From: Hyphomicrobiales bacterium
GTDB lineage: Bacteria > Pseudomonadota > Alphaproteobacteria > Rhizobiales > Beijerinckiaceae
Direction: 5' to 3'
Assembly (NCBI GenBank): GCA_028290285.1
Contig: JAQGKD010000008.1
Coordinates: 124,001 to 188,000 of the forward strand
Length of the DNA: 64,000 bases
The position numbers and the translations under genes are program-made. Below are positions 50,050-58,751 of the stretch, one piece after another. Below the pieces are notes generated by a model. The model saw only the letters and a program-made list of their open reading frames with translations, did not search any database and was not told the DNA's origin. Numbering within the stretch: position 1 is the first letter of the stretch; each line of letters starts with the position of its first letter.

Positions 50050-51126
50050 TCAAACCCAGCCGGACAATTCCCGCGCGACGATCGCCTCCAGCACGCGCAT
50101 GCCGCCGGGGCTGTCGTTCAGGCACTCGATGCGGGCGAACTTCTCGCCGCCATGCTCGAGAAAATAATCCCGGTTTTCGATGCCGATTTCCTCGATCGTC
50201 TCAAGGCAATCCGCGACGAAACCCGGCGTGACGACGGCGATGCGTTTCACGCCCTTGCCGGGCAGGCCCTTGATCGTCTCGTCGGTGTAAGGGCGCAGCC
50301 ATTCGGCAGGCCCGAAGCGCGACTGAAACGTGGTGATGAGCTTGTCGGCGGACAGGCCGAGCCGGTCGCGCAGCAGCCGAGTCGTCTTCATGCAATGGCA
50401 ATGATAGGGGTCGCCCTTGTCGAGATATTCGCGGGGAACGCCGTGATAGGAGGCGAGGATCACCTCCGGCTCGAAGTCGAGCTTGGCCAGTCCCTGCTCG
50501 ATGGATTGCGCGAGGGCGTCGATATAGGTGGCGTCGTCGTGCCACGGCGGCGCGACACGCAGGATCGGCTGCCAGCGCATTTTCTTCAAGGCATCGAACG
50601 CCTTGTCGCAGACGGTCGCGGTCGTCGCCGCCGCATAGTGCGGATAGAGCGGCACCAGCAGGATGCGTTCGCAGCCCTGCTTCTGCAACGCCTCAATGCG
50701 CGAGGCCATGGACGGATTGCCGTAGCGCATCGCCCAATCGACGGTGATACGCGAAGGATCGCCGACGGCGCCCCCGCCAACGAAAGCCGCGAGCTTTTCT
50801 GCCTGCGCGCGGGTGATGGTCTTCAGCGGCCCCTCGTCGCGCTCTTTGTTCCAGATCGTGTCGTAGTCGCGGCCCTTGCGGCCGGGGCGGACGCTCAGGA
50901 TGATCAGGTTGAGAACCGGCCACCAGATGGCGCGCGGCACCTCGATCACGCGGCGATCCGACAGGAATTCCTTCAAGTAGCGCCGCATCGACCAGTAATC
51001 GGTGGCGTCCGGCGTCCCAAGATTGACGATCAGCACGCCGATCCGGCCGAAGCGCACGGGGGGATGATCCGCCGGTAAAACCGAGGCCGTGGTGGTGATG
51101 AAGGCCGGCGAGAAGGTCTGCGACAT
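50050..51126 (-). CDS. hemH: Ferrochelatase
   Basis: This 358-residue enzyme inserts Fe(II) into protoporphyrin IX, the last step of protoheme synthesis. The N-terminal RIGVLIVNLGTPDATDYWSMRRYLKEFLSDRRVIEVP is diagnostic. VPLYPHYAAATTATV and the catalytic His228 in ASYHGVPREYLDKGDPY follow, as does the Glu-containing VVTPGFVADCLETIEEIG. ATG 51126 is used; the frame extends to 51177. The C-terminal part has no added Fe-S Cys ligands beyond CHCM. cutA follows closely. Confidence 0.95.
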   Translation of the reverse strand: MSQTFSPAFITTTASVLPADHPPVRFGRIGVLIVNLGTPDATDYWSMRRYLKEFLSDRRVIEVPRAIWWPVLNLIILSVRPGRKGRDYDTIWNKERDEGPLKTITRAQAEKLAAFVGGGAVGDPSRITVDWAMRYGNPSMASRIEALQKQGCERILLVPLYPHYAAATTATVCDKAFDALKKMRWQPILRVAPPWHDDATYIDALAQSIEQGLAKLDFEPEVILASYHGVPREYLDKGDPYHCHCMKTTRLLRDRLGLSADKLITTFQSRFGPAEWLRPYTDETIKGLPGKGVKRIAVVTPGFVADCLETIEEIGIENRDYFLEHGGEKFARIECLNDSPGGMRVLEAIVARELSGWV

Positions 51127-51198
51127 GGAGGGTTCCCGAAGAAAAATGCGTCCCTTATCTAGGGCGCAGCCTTCCACTGTCGAGGGAGGATTACCGTG

Positions 51199-51999
51199 TC
51201 AGCTCCAAAGCCAGCGAAAATGATGCACCGGGCCATGCCCGTGGCCGACATTGAGCACGTCGCTCGCCTCAAGCGCCGCGCTCAGATAGGCCTTCGAGGC
51301 CCTGATGGCATCGGGCAGGCTCATGCCGCGCGCCATATGCGCCGCGATGGCAGACGACAGCGTGCAGCCGGTCCCGTGCGTGTTGCGCGTGACAATGCGA
51401 GGCGCCGAAAAATGCGTCAGCGCCTCGCCGTCGAACAGCACGTCGTCGGCGGTTTCCCCGCTCAGATGGCCGCCCTTCACCAGCGCCGCCCGCGCGCCAA
51501 GCTCGCACAGGCGCGAGGCCAGTCCCTCGAGCCCGGCGATACCGGAAGGCTCCGGCATGTCCGCAAGCCGCGCCGCTTCCGGCAGGTTTGGCGTGATCAG
51601 CGTGGCCAGCGGAAACAGATGCGTGCGCATCGCCTCGACGACGCCGGGTGCGCCGAGCGAGTCGCCGCTCGTCGCCACCAGCACTGGATCGAGCACGATG
51701 ACCGGCGGGTGATGGCGCACCAGGCACGCCGCGACGGCCGCGACGATCTCGGCATTGGCCAGCATGCCGATCTTCACGGCGGCGACGGTGACATCGGCGA
51801 AGATGGCTTCGATCTGGTCGACGAGAAAGGAGGCCGGCGGCACGTGGACGCCCGTGACGCCTTGCGTATTTTGTGCGGTCAGAGCCGTGATCGCGGCCAT
51901 GCCATAGCAGCCGAGCGCCGAAAAGGTTTTCAGATCCGCCTGGATTCCAGCCCCTCCCGAGGGGTCGGATCCGGCAATCGATAGAACATTGGGGATCAT
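51199..51999 (-). CDS. thiD: Hydroxymethylpyrimidine/phosphomethylpyrimidine kinase
   Basis: This 266-residue ribokinase-fold enzyme phosphorylates HMP and HMP-P for thiamine synthesis. The N-terminal SIAGSDPSGGAGIQADLKTFSALGCYG is the ThiD signature. VLDPVLVATSGDSL binds substrate phosphate, VKGGHLSG lies in the middle, and the anion hole/catalytic Asp region is reached in NTHGTGCTLSSAIAAHMA. No other thiamine gene is adjacent, and no THI-box riboswitch was recognised upstream. Confidence 0.94.
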   Translation of the reverse strand: MIPNVLSIAGSDPSGGAGIQADLKTFSALGCYGMAAITALTAQNTQGVTGVHVPPASFLVDQIEAIFADVTVAAVKIGMLANAEIVAAVAACLVRHHPPVIVLDPVLVATSGDSLGAPGVVEAMRTHLFPLATLITPNLPEAARLADMPEPSGIAGLEGLASRLCELGARAALVKGGHLSGETADDVLFDGEALTHFSAPRIVTRNTHGTGCTLSSAIAAHMARGMSLPDAIRASKAYLSAALEASDVLNVGHGHGPVHHFRWLWS

Positions 52000-52038
52000 G
52001 TCGGTCTCGTCATCCGGAAACTTCTGACTGCGAGCCTA

Positions 52039-52560
52039 TCACGCCGGACGGGAAACGCTCGCCCGCGCGCGCCGACGCCGACGCAATCGTGCGGGCAGTC
52101 CGGTGATCAGGCGCAGGAGCACCAAAGCGGCCAGGAAGCCGGTCGCAGCGGTCGCCCCGCCCTCTACCGTCAGCGGAACCGCAGGCTCGAAACTCTCATA
52201 GGCGCGCTGGGCAACGCCGGGGTCGAAATCTCGCGCCAGCGAAGTCAGCCGTCCGAAGGATCCCGCGCTGCTGAAAGCCTGCAACTGTGACTGGAGCCTG
52301 CTCGCCCGCGCCTGCGCCTCGTCTACACGCTGCCCGCGCTGCTGGACAAAGGGATCGGCATCCTCCCGCAACCGCTTGATGCCCTGGCCACGGTCCATAC
52401 CGGCGCTTGCGGCGTCGCGGTCGAAATCGCCGAGCATCCGCTGCAACTCATCGATCGCCCCGCCAAGCCTCTGGCGATATTGCTGCGCATATTCGGGCAA
52501 TTGCGACGTGACCGCGCCAAACATCAGGGCGAGGACAAAGACGATACGCCGGACGATCAT
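52039..52560 (-). CDS. DUF2937 family protein
   Basis: This is a 173-residue protein with an N-terminal helix/signal (IVFVLALMFGAVTSQLPEYAQQYRQRLGGAIDELQR), a coiled-coil middle (DFDRDAASAGM to RASRLQSQLQAF), and a second hydrophobic segment near 140-160 (GFLAALVLLRLITGL) before an Arg-rich tail. The YAQQYRQRLGGA motif and length fit DUF2937, an alphaproteobacterial membrane family of unknown role. It starts 24 bases after the WD40 gene and is likely the last gene of the CobW/WD40 operon. Confidence 0.8.
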   Translation of the reverse strand: MIVRRIVFVLALMFGAVTSQLPEYAQQYRQRLGGAIDELQRMLGDFDRDAASAGMDRGQGIKRLREDADPFVQQRGQRVDEAQARASRLQSQLQAFSSAGSFGRLTSLARDFDPGVAQRAYESFEPAVPLTVEGGATAATGFLAALVLLRLITGLPARLRRRRRARASVSRPA

Positions 52561-52584
52561 TGCAACACCCTCACCGGCCTGGCC

Positions 52585-53601
52585 TCACGACAGCGGCAGG
52601 TCGAGAACGCCTGCGCTGCCATCTTCCGATCCATAGACGAGGCGCGCACCATCGGCGCTCCAGGCGAGGCAGCTGATCGCGACATCCTTGGCCTCGCTCT
52701 CGTCCGTGACAGGCATCGAGCGAACAAGAATCTCGCCTCCGTCCGTCAGACGGCAGATCATAACCCAACCGTCGTGATAACCGATGGCCACCACGAGGCT
52801 GCGCGGATGGAAAGCCACCTGCGTGACGCGAGACGGGCGCACGCCGCATTCGCGCGGGCCCTTGCCCATCGGCCCGTCCTTCGACTGAAACGGCCAGACG
52901 ATGCAGGCCTCTGCGCCGGAGGTCGCCAGCCAATTGCCATGGGCCGACCAGGAGAAACTGCGCGTCTTGGACGGATATCCCGTCATGCGCATGTCCTTGT
53001 GGTCGGACACGCGCCAGCCATGGAGCGCATTTTCCTGCATCGCGCTGACAAGGAACCGCGCGTCGGGCGACACGGTGACATCGAGATGCGACCCCGCCCA
53101 GGTGAAGGACTCGGGAGCCGCCGCCATGTTGGGAAACCAAAGCGAGACGCCGTTGTAATGGGCGAGCGCCAGCCGGTAGCCCTTTGGCATGAAGCAAAGT
53201 CCGCGCACCGTCGAGGGCGCGGCATAGCTCTTCACCTCGGCCTTGGCATCGCGAACCCGCACCTGCTTGGCGGCGGCCCATGCGACCGCCCCGTCCGCCC
53301 GCACCGCCAGAGCGTCGATCCAGCGCCCTTTCTCGTCCGCGATCAGCTCGCTCGATCCATCGGCGCGCGTTGCGACGACACGGCCATCGTCGCCGCCCGT
53401 CACCAGACGCTCGCCGTCGCAGCGCGCCATCAGGATTCCGCCGTTCTCATGGGCAGCGACGATCTTGCTCTCGCCTTCGCAGAAGACGACCTGCCCATCG
53501 GCCAGTGCGAAGACCGGAACCGTGCCCAGAAAGCCGCCCGCCACGATATGGCTGCCGGCATCGAGCGGGGTCACGTGTTGGCTCATGGAGGTCTGGGGCA
53601 T
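52585..53601 (-). CDS. WD40-repeat protein
   Basis: This 338-residue protein is made of beta-propeller repeats. Several four-strand blades can be seen, for example LVTGGDDGRVVATRADG, GNWLATSGAEACIVWPFQ, VVAIGYHDGWVMICRLTDG and LVYGSEDGSAGVLDLP at the end; six to seven blades are expected from the length. No signal peptide. It is a cytoplasmic scaffold with unknown partners. It lies in a row with a CobW GTPase and an unknown 138-residue protein, and those are the natural candidates. ATG 53601 has a weak ribosome site; ATG 53586 is the alternative. Confidence 0.85.
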   Translation of the reverse strand: MPQTSMSQHVTPLDAGSHIVAGGFLGTVPVFALADGQVVFCEGESKIVAAHENGGILMARCDGERLVTGGDDGRVVATRADGSSELIADEKGRWIDALAVRADGAVAWAAAKQVRVRDAKAEVKSYAAPSTVRGLCFMPKGYRLALAHYNGVSLWFPNMAAAPESFTWAGSHLDVTVSPDARFLVSAMQENALHGWRVSDHKDMRMTGYPSKTRSFSWSAHGNWLATSGAEACIVWPFQSKDGPMGKGPRECGVRPSRVTQVAFHPRSLVVAIGYHDGWVMICRLTDGGEILVRSMPVTDESEAKDVAISCLAWSADGARLVYGSEDGSAGVLDLPLS

Positions 53602-53635
53602 GTCGGTTTCGTCTCGTCACAAAAAAAAGCGCGCG

Positions 53636-54052
53636 TCAGATCTCTTCGACAATAGCGTCGGGATCGTCCGCAAGCGGATAATAGGTCAGGCCGAGTTCGG
53701 TTTCCGCATCGGCGAGAGCGCCTAGAAAAGCATGCGGCAGGTCATGCGACCAGCTCGCAGGCTCGGTACCCACGCCCACCCCGAGGTCGAGGCGCATGCG
53801 TCGGGCGAAGGCCTCCGCGAAGGGCGGCTCGCCGGGCGAGAGGAACAGCCTGTCTATGATGCGGGCAAGAATCAGGCAGCCCTCTTGCGCGGGCTCGCCC
53901 GCGACATGCGAGGTCAGGTCGTAGAACAGGCTCCGGGTGCCGTCCCCCGCCTCGACGTCGCGCAGGGGCGTGCCGAGCGACGACGGCGCCTCGCCGGAAT
54001 AACCACGCAGATCAATACGCAGCACGGCTCCGACAATGGCCGGGTGCGTCAC
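53636..54052 (-). CDS. Hypothetical protein in the CobW operon
   Basis: This 138-residue protein is acidic and soluble. It starts 6 bases after the CobW stop and ends about 35 bases before the WD40 gene, so the three are probably one operon. Sequence features are a beta start (AIVGAVLRIDLRGYSG), a helix LILARIIDRLFLSPGEPPFAEAFARRMRLDL and an acidic C-terminus (ADDPDAIVEEI). I see no catalytic or metal-binding motif and do not recognise the family. Confidence 0.6.
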   Translation of the reverse strand: MTHPAIVGAVLRIDLRGYSGEAPSSLGTPLRDVEAGDGTRSLFYDLTSHVAGEPAQEGCLILARIIDRLFLSPGEPPFAEAFARRMRLDLGVGVGTEPASWSHDLPHAFLGALADAETELGLTYYPLADDPDAIVEEI

Positions 54053-54058
54053 GACGCG

Positions 54059-55135
54059 CTAGACCGCGCAGGCGAGAAAACCGCGCCGCAATTCGTCTTC
54101 CTTCAGGTGACGCCCGATAAAGACAATTTTGGACTCGCGTTTTTCGCCCGGCTTCCACTCGCGCTGAAGATCCCCGTCGAGGATCATGTGCACGCCCTGG
54201 AAGACGAAGCGCTTCGGCTCGCCGGGGAACGACATGATGCCCTTGGAGCGCAGAATGCTCGGCCCCATGTCCTGCACGATCTTGTTGATCCAGGGCATGA
54301 ACAATTCAGGGTTCACGTCGCCCTCGATGCGCACCGCCACCGATTGCATTTCCTCGTCGTGGATGGCCTTCAGGCCCCCATGAGCGTGCGCGTGGTGATC
54401 GTGGCCATGATGGTCGTGGCCATGATGATCGTGCTTGTGATCCTCGTGCCCGCACTCCGGGCCGCAATCGTGCCCGGCATGTTCGTCCGCGCCCGTGTCC
54501 AGGAAAGCCGGCTCGATTTCGAGAATGCGGTCGAGATCGAAAGCATTGCGGCCGAGCACGGCGTCCAGCGGCACCTGGCACTTGGTCGTGCGATGCAGCG
54601 TGGCATAGGGGTTGATGCCGCGAATGCGCGCCTCGACCTCGTCGAGTTCGGCCTCGCTAACGAGATCGATCTTGTTGAGGATAATGACGTCGGCGAAGGC
54701 GATCTGGTTCTTGGCTTCCGGCGCATCCTTCAGCCGTGCCGAAAGCCATTTGGCATCGGCCACGGTGACGACTGCGTCGAGACGTGCTTCGTCCTGGATT
54801 TCCTGATCGACGAAGAAGGTCTGTGCGACGGGCGCGGGATCGGCGAGGCCGGTCGTCTCGACGATGATCGCGTCGAACTTGCCCTTGCGCTTCATCAAGC
54901 CTTCGATGATGCGGATCAGATCGCCGCGCACGGTGCAGCAGATGCAGCCGTTGTTCATCTCGAACACTTCCTCGTCGGCGCCCACCACGAGGTCGTTGTC
55001 GATGCCGATCTCGCCGAACTCATTGACGATGACCGCATATTTATGGCCGTGCTGCTCGCTGAGGATGCGGTTGAGCAAAGTGGTCTTGCCCGCACCCAGA
55101 TAGCCGGTGAGCACGGTGACGGGGGTCTTCGACAT
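54059..55135 (-). CDS. CobW/ZigA-type metal-chaperone GTPase
   Basis: This 358-residue G3E GTPase has the P-loop GYLGAGKTT (11-19), the metal-binding CICC motif at 64-67, the Walker B-like [10 protein letters not shown] and the G4 motif LNKIDL. A His-rich insert of about 35 residues (from [16 protein letters not shown]) contains repeated HDHHGHDHH units and separates the GTPase from the C-terminal CobW domain. CICC plus a His-rich loop is typical of zinc-handling COG0523 proteins. No Zur-like site was recognised upstream. It heads the operon with the unknown protein, WD40 and probably DUF2937. Confidence 0.92.
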   Translation of the reverse strand: MSKTPVTVLTGYLGAGKTTLLNRILSEQHGHKYAVIVNEFGEIGIDNDLVVGADEEVFEMNNGCICCTVRGDLIRIIEGLMKRKGKFDAIIVETTGLADPAPVAQTFFVDQEIQDEARLDAVVTVADAKWLSARLKDAPEAKNQIAFADVIILNKIDLVSEAELDEVEARIRGINPYATLHRTTKCQVPLDAVLGRNAFDLDRILEIEPAFLDTGADEHAGHDCGPECGHEDHKHDHHGHDHHGHDHHAHAHGGLKAIHDEEMQSVAVRIEGDVNPELFMPWINKIVQDMGPSILRSKGIMSFPGEPKRFVFQGVHMILDGDLQREWKPGEKRESKIVFIGRHLKEDELRRGFLACAV

Positions 55136-55361
55136 GTACGGATCTCCGGATGCGGCGGGCGGGGTCTGGCCCCGGATCGTTGCGCCTCATGTGAAGGCGA
55201 CCGCCTCCCGGGTCAAGAGGCAGGCCCTTTCGCGCTCGTCATTCCCTGAGGGGCGCCGTGGCTACACCTCGGCACTAGCTCATTTTTACCCATCCGCCCA
55301 TTGCGCGAGGCCCCTGCGATCTGAAATGGTCGCCCCGAGGCCAGACACCAGGAGCCACGCC

Positions 55362-56471
55362 ATGAAGACCCGCGCCGCCGTTGCCTTCGCCGCCAACAAG
55401 CCGCTTGAGATCGTTACCCTCGATCTCGACGGCCCACGCTTCGGCGAAGTGCTGATCGAGGTGAAGGCCACCGGCATCTGCCACACGGACGCCTACACGC
55501 TGTCGGGCATGGACCCCGAGGGCATCTTCCCGGCCGTGCTGGGACATGAGGGTGCCGGCATCGTCGTGGATGTCGGCCCCGGCGTGACCAGCCTGAAGAA
55601 GGGCGACCACGTCATTCCGCTCTACACGCCCGAATGCCGCGAATGTGACTACTGCCTCTCGCGCAAGACCAACCTCTGCCAGAAGATCCGCGTCACGCAG
55701 GGCCGTGGCCTCATGCCCGACGGCACCAGCCGCTTCTCCTGCGATGGCGTGCCGATTTTCCACTACATGGGCACCTCGACCTTCGCCAACCACATCGTCG
55801 TGCCGGAAATCGCGGTGGCCAAGATCCGCGAGGACGCCCCCTTCGACAAGGTCTGCTACATCGGCTGCGGCGTAACCACGGGCATCGGGGCGGTCATCTG
55901 GACGGCCAAGGCGGAGCCCGGCTGCCGCGCCGTCGTCTTCGGGTTGGGCGGCATCGGCCTGAACGTCGTGCAGGGCCTGCGCATGATCGGCGCGGAGCAG
56001 ATCGTCGGGGTCGATCTCAACGACAGCAAGAAGGCGTTGGCGGAGAAATTCGGCATGACGCATTTCGTCAATCCGAAGGAAGTGGGCGGCGATCTCGTGC
56101 CCTATCTGGTCGACCTCACCAAGGGCGGCGCGGACTATTCGTTCGACTGCACAGGCAACGTGAACGTCATGCGCCAGGCGCTCGAATGCTGCCACAAGGG
56201 CTGGGGCCAATCGATCATCATCGGCGTAGCCCCCTCGGGCGCCGAGATTTCGACGCGCCCCTTCCAGCTGGTCACCGGTCGCGTCTGGAAAGGCTCGGCC
56301 TTCGGCGGCGCAAGGGGCCGCACCGATGTGCCGCGCATTGTCGACTGGTACATGGACGGCAAGATCAACATCGACGACCTGATCACCCACAAGCTGCCGC
56401 TCGAGCGCATCAACGAGGGCTTCGACCTCATGCACGAGGGCAAGTCGATCCGCAGCGTCGTGGAATTCTAG
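55362..56471 (+). CDS. adhC: S-(hydroxymethyl)glutathione dehydrogenase, class III ADH
   Basis: This 369-residue zinc enzyme oxidises S-hydroxymethylglutathione (formaldehyde plus glutathione) to S-formylglutathione with NAD and can reduce S-nitrosoglutathione. Catalytic zinc ligands are Cys40 (GICHTDAY) and His62 (GHEGAG) with a later Cys. The structural zinc uses Cys92, 95, 98 and 106 (ECRECDYC...C). The nucleotide motif [14 protein letters not shown] and the class III end [19 protein letters not shown] are clear. ATG 55362 follows AGGAGCCACGCC. The hydrolase partner is not adjacent. Confidence 0.95.
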   Translation: MKTRAAVAFAANKPLEIVTLDLDGPRFGEVLIEVKATGICHTDAYTLSGMDPEGIFPAVLGHEGAGIVVDVGPGVTSLKKGDHVIPLYTPECRECDYCLSRKTNLCQKIRVTQGRGLMPDGTSRFSCDGVPIFHYMGTSTFANHIVVPEIAVAKIREDAPFDKVCYIGCGVTTGIGAVIWTAKAEPGCRAVVFGLGGIGLNVVQGLRMIGAEQIVGVDLNDSKKALAEKFGMTHFVNPKEVGGDLVPYLVDLTKGGADYSFDCTGNVNVMRQALECCHKGWGQSIIIGVAPSGAEISTRPFQLVTGRVWKGSAFGGARGRTDVPRIVDWYMDGKINIDDLITHKLPLERINEGFDLMHEGKSIRSVVEF

Positions 56472-56649
56472 GGCGTCACCAGCGGCGGCGGCCGGCGAAG
56501 GCTCCGGCTGCCGCGAGACGGCTGCATTACAGCAACCCTAATAGAAATTCCGTATTTGCGCCCGCGCCGGATCGGGATACGTAGAACGATATTGCAGACG
56601 TGTTTTTCGGGTCGAAAGACCGCACAGATTTTCCTCGTGGGATTTGATC

Positions 56650-57451
56650 ATGCTTGGCTCGCTTGTTGCGTTGCCCGATCGCGCGGGCGCGGCTTTCCAG
56701 CCTGCGCATTTCACAGGCATTCTCCAGGACTCCCGGCCGCCGAGCTTTTTCGAGGTCCGGTCGGAATCCTCGATGCGGGCAGCAGGCCCGTCGAACCGCC
56801 AGATCGAGCGACTGCGCCGTTGCGCCCCTGTCCGTGTACGGCGCGGGCCTGTCGATTGGCGGCGAGGACCCGATTGACCGGGACGTTCTCGAGGACCTGT
56901 CCAAATTCTGCAAGCGTCATCGTCCAGACAGCATCGCGGAACGATTCGTGATTTCGACGATGGACGGTCCGGTGCGCGCGGGTTCACCACTCGCTCGCAG
57001 CCAGGCGATCCTCAACCGCGTCTGCGATCAGATCGACCTCGTGCAAGAGGCCCTGCGGCACGCGATCCTGCTCGAAAATCCCGTCATCCAAAGCCCACCA
57101 TGCGCAGGGGCCATCGGCGAAACGGATCTGCTGACCCTGATAGTAAACCGCACGGGCTGCGGGCTTCTCTTCGATGTCGACAATGCCCTCGCCTCGACGC
57201 GCGCTCAGTCATCGGACCCGCACAGCTACCTCGATGCGTTCCCGCTTGAAGCGGTCTGCCAGATCCGTCTCGCATTCACGCCGAGGAATAGCGGTGCAAA
57301 TGTCTGGCAGCTCTATCGCGAGACGATCAGGCGTCTTGGCCCCGTGCCGACGCTCGTCGCCTGCGAGGGCGAGGGGATCGATTGGACGTCGCTGCGTGCC
57401 GAAGTCGCACGCGCGGACGCTGTTCTCGCGCGCGAATTCAGCATGGCGTGA
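56650..57451 (+). pseudogene. Degenerate DUF692/MNIO family gene, frameshifted
   Basis: From ATG 56650 the frame reads like a DUF692 start (AGAAFQPAHFTGILQDSRPPSFFEVRSES). It then must shift by one base in the C run at 56825-56828 to continue as SVYGAGLSIGGEDPIDRDVL, ILLENP, NRTGCGLLFDVDNALAS and ARADAVLAR, all DUF692 landmarks. The metal ligands of this multinuclear-iron family are changed: EVH to EVR, LHG to VYG, IHLAGH to IRLAFT and LIEWD to LVACE. It is therefore either a decaying gene or a non-catalytic relative. The stop overlaps the convergent amine oxidase gene by 14 bases. No peptide precursor is visible beside it. Confidence 0.72.
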
Positions 57452-58682
57452 CGAGAGCGTTCATAACGGCTTCCGCAGCCGCTTCCCCCGTCTGCCACGC
57501 GCCATGCGCTGTGGAGAAGAAGTGCGGCGACACGGCCTCGCCCGCGAAGAACAACCGGTTGCCGATGGCGCCGCCGAGGACGCCGCGCGCGTCCGCATGT
57601 CCGGGAAGCGCGTGCGAATAGGACCCCAGCGCGAAGGGATCGCGCGCCCATGACGAACAGGCGAGCGGACGCAGCCGCGCCCGCATGGACGAACCCAACG
57701 CACTCACGATCTGCGAAATCGCGAAATCGGCGAAGGCGGGCAGCCCCCCAATTTCGAGTTCCCGCGCGAACTGCCCGCCGAAATAAGCCTCGATCACCGG
57801 CCGCCCGAACGGACGCACATGGTAATTGGCCGTCGCGCTCGAATCCGTCGCGCCGTAGAGCCGCGAATCCTCAGGAAATTCCTTCGCGCCGTCGAGCGTA
57901 AGGAACAGCTTGTCCGCGAGGCCAAGCGGCAAGCACGCGGCTGCCTCGACGCGGTCGGGCAAGGCCGGACGAAACCGCAGGGACCCGCTGGCGATCGTGG
58001 TCGTGGGAACCGTCACGATCACGGCCTGCGCCTGCACCACACCGGCGGAGGTCTCCATCCGCAAGAGACGTGCGCCATGGTCGATCAGCCGCACGACCCA
58101 GGAATGCCGGATCGGCAGCCCCGCACTGAGCCGCACGATCAGCGCGCCATAGCCCTCGGGCACGCGGTAGTTCACTTCCGTGTCTTCATAGGCCGCGAAG
58201 TCGCGAACCGACAGGCGGTCCGTTTCGGTCCCGTTGACATAGGTCGACATGGCCTCGATCAGCGGCGTCCATCGCCCGTGCGGATCGATGAGGTCGGAGG
58301 CTGCGCGATCGTGCGGCTGCCGCGCGGCGGCCTCGACATGCTCGAAGAATTGCGCCTGCGCAGCTCGGTAGGCGCGCTGGTCCTCGGCTGAAAAGCCGCG
58401 CGCATCCGCCTGTTTCTGCCAGGGCGGCGTCGAGCGATCGATCGCGAAGCCCGCCTCTTCCGCAAGCGCCACGAGCGGATTGCGGTCGGCGGAATGCAGC
58501 CAGCCGCAGCCCATGTCGAGTGGCAGGCCCGCATGGGCTTCGGTTTGGGCCCGCCCGCCGCTGCGGTCGCGCGCCTCCAGGATCGCGAAGGTGAGGCCGG
58601 ACCCCGCAAGCCTGCGCCCCGCCGCTATGCCGGCGGCGCCCGCACCGACGATCACCACATCGACATCTGCCATTTTGCTCAT
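57438..58682 (-). CDS. FAD-dependent amine oxidase
   Basis: This 414-residue flavoenzyme belongs to the monoamine/polyamine oxidase family. It starts with the dinucleotide-binding VVIVGAGAAGIAAGRRLAGSGL and the FAD-contacting EARDRSGGRAQTE, then LDMGCGWLHSADRNPL, a typical MAO-like block. The C-terminal flavin-binding block is LFFAGEAVSPHFFSTAHGAWQTGEAAAEAV. There is no signal peptide. The substrate amine is unknown. ATG 58682 has only a weak ribosome site; ATG 58673 is 9 bases on. Its 3' end overlaps the convergent degenerate DUF692 gene. Confidence 0.9.
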   Translation of the reverse strand: MSKMADVDVVIVGAGAAGIAAGRRLAGSGLTFAILEARDRSGGRAQTEAHAGLPLDMGCGWLHSADRNPLVALAEEAGFAIDRSTPPWQKQADARGFSAEDQRAYRAAQAQFFEHVEAAARQPHDRAASDLIDPHGRWTPLIEAMSTYVNGTETDRLSVRDFAAYEDTEVNYRVPEGYGALIVRLSAGLPIRHSWVVRLIDHGARLLRMETSAGVVQAQAVIVTVPTTTIASGSLRFRPALPDRVEAAACLPLGLADKLFLTLDGAKEFPEDSRLYGATDSSATANYHVRPFGRPVIEAYFGGQFARELEIGGLPAFADFAISQIVSALGSSMRARLRPLACSSWARDPFALGSYSHALPGHADARGVLGGAIGNRLFFAGEAVSPHFFSTAHGAWQTGEAAAEAVMNALVTPC

Positions 58683-58751
58683 GCCAGCGAAATAGGCCTC
58701 CCCGGCAGGCGCGTCCAGAGCGCCGTTGCTCAGCTCATCCGGTAGCCCGCG

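Noticed and set aside
54370..54470. Short tandem DNA repeat (GTGATCGTGGCCATGAT-like).
   Set aside because: It is the coding sequence of the His-Asp-rich loop of the CobW GTPase, not a separate repeat element.
53732..55249. A 505-codon plus-strand frame over the CobW gene.
   Set aside because: Antisense shadow of the GTPase and unknown gene. The hydrophobic stretch is the complement of the His-rich repeats.
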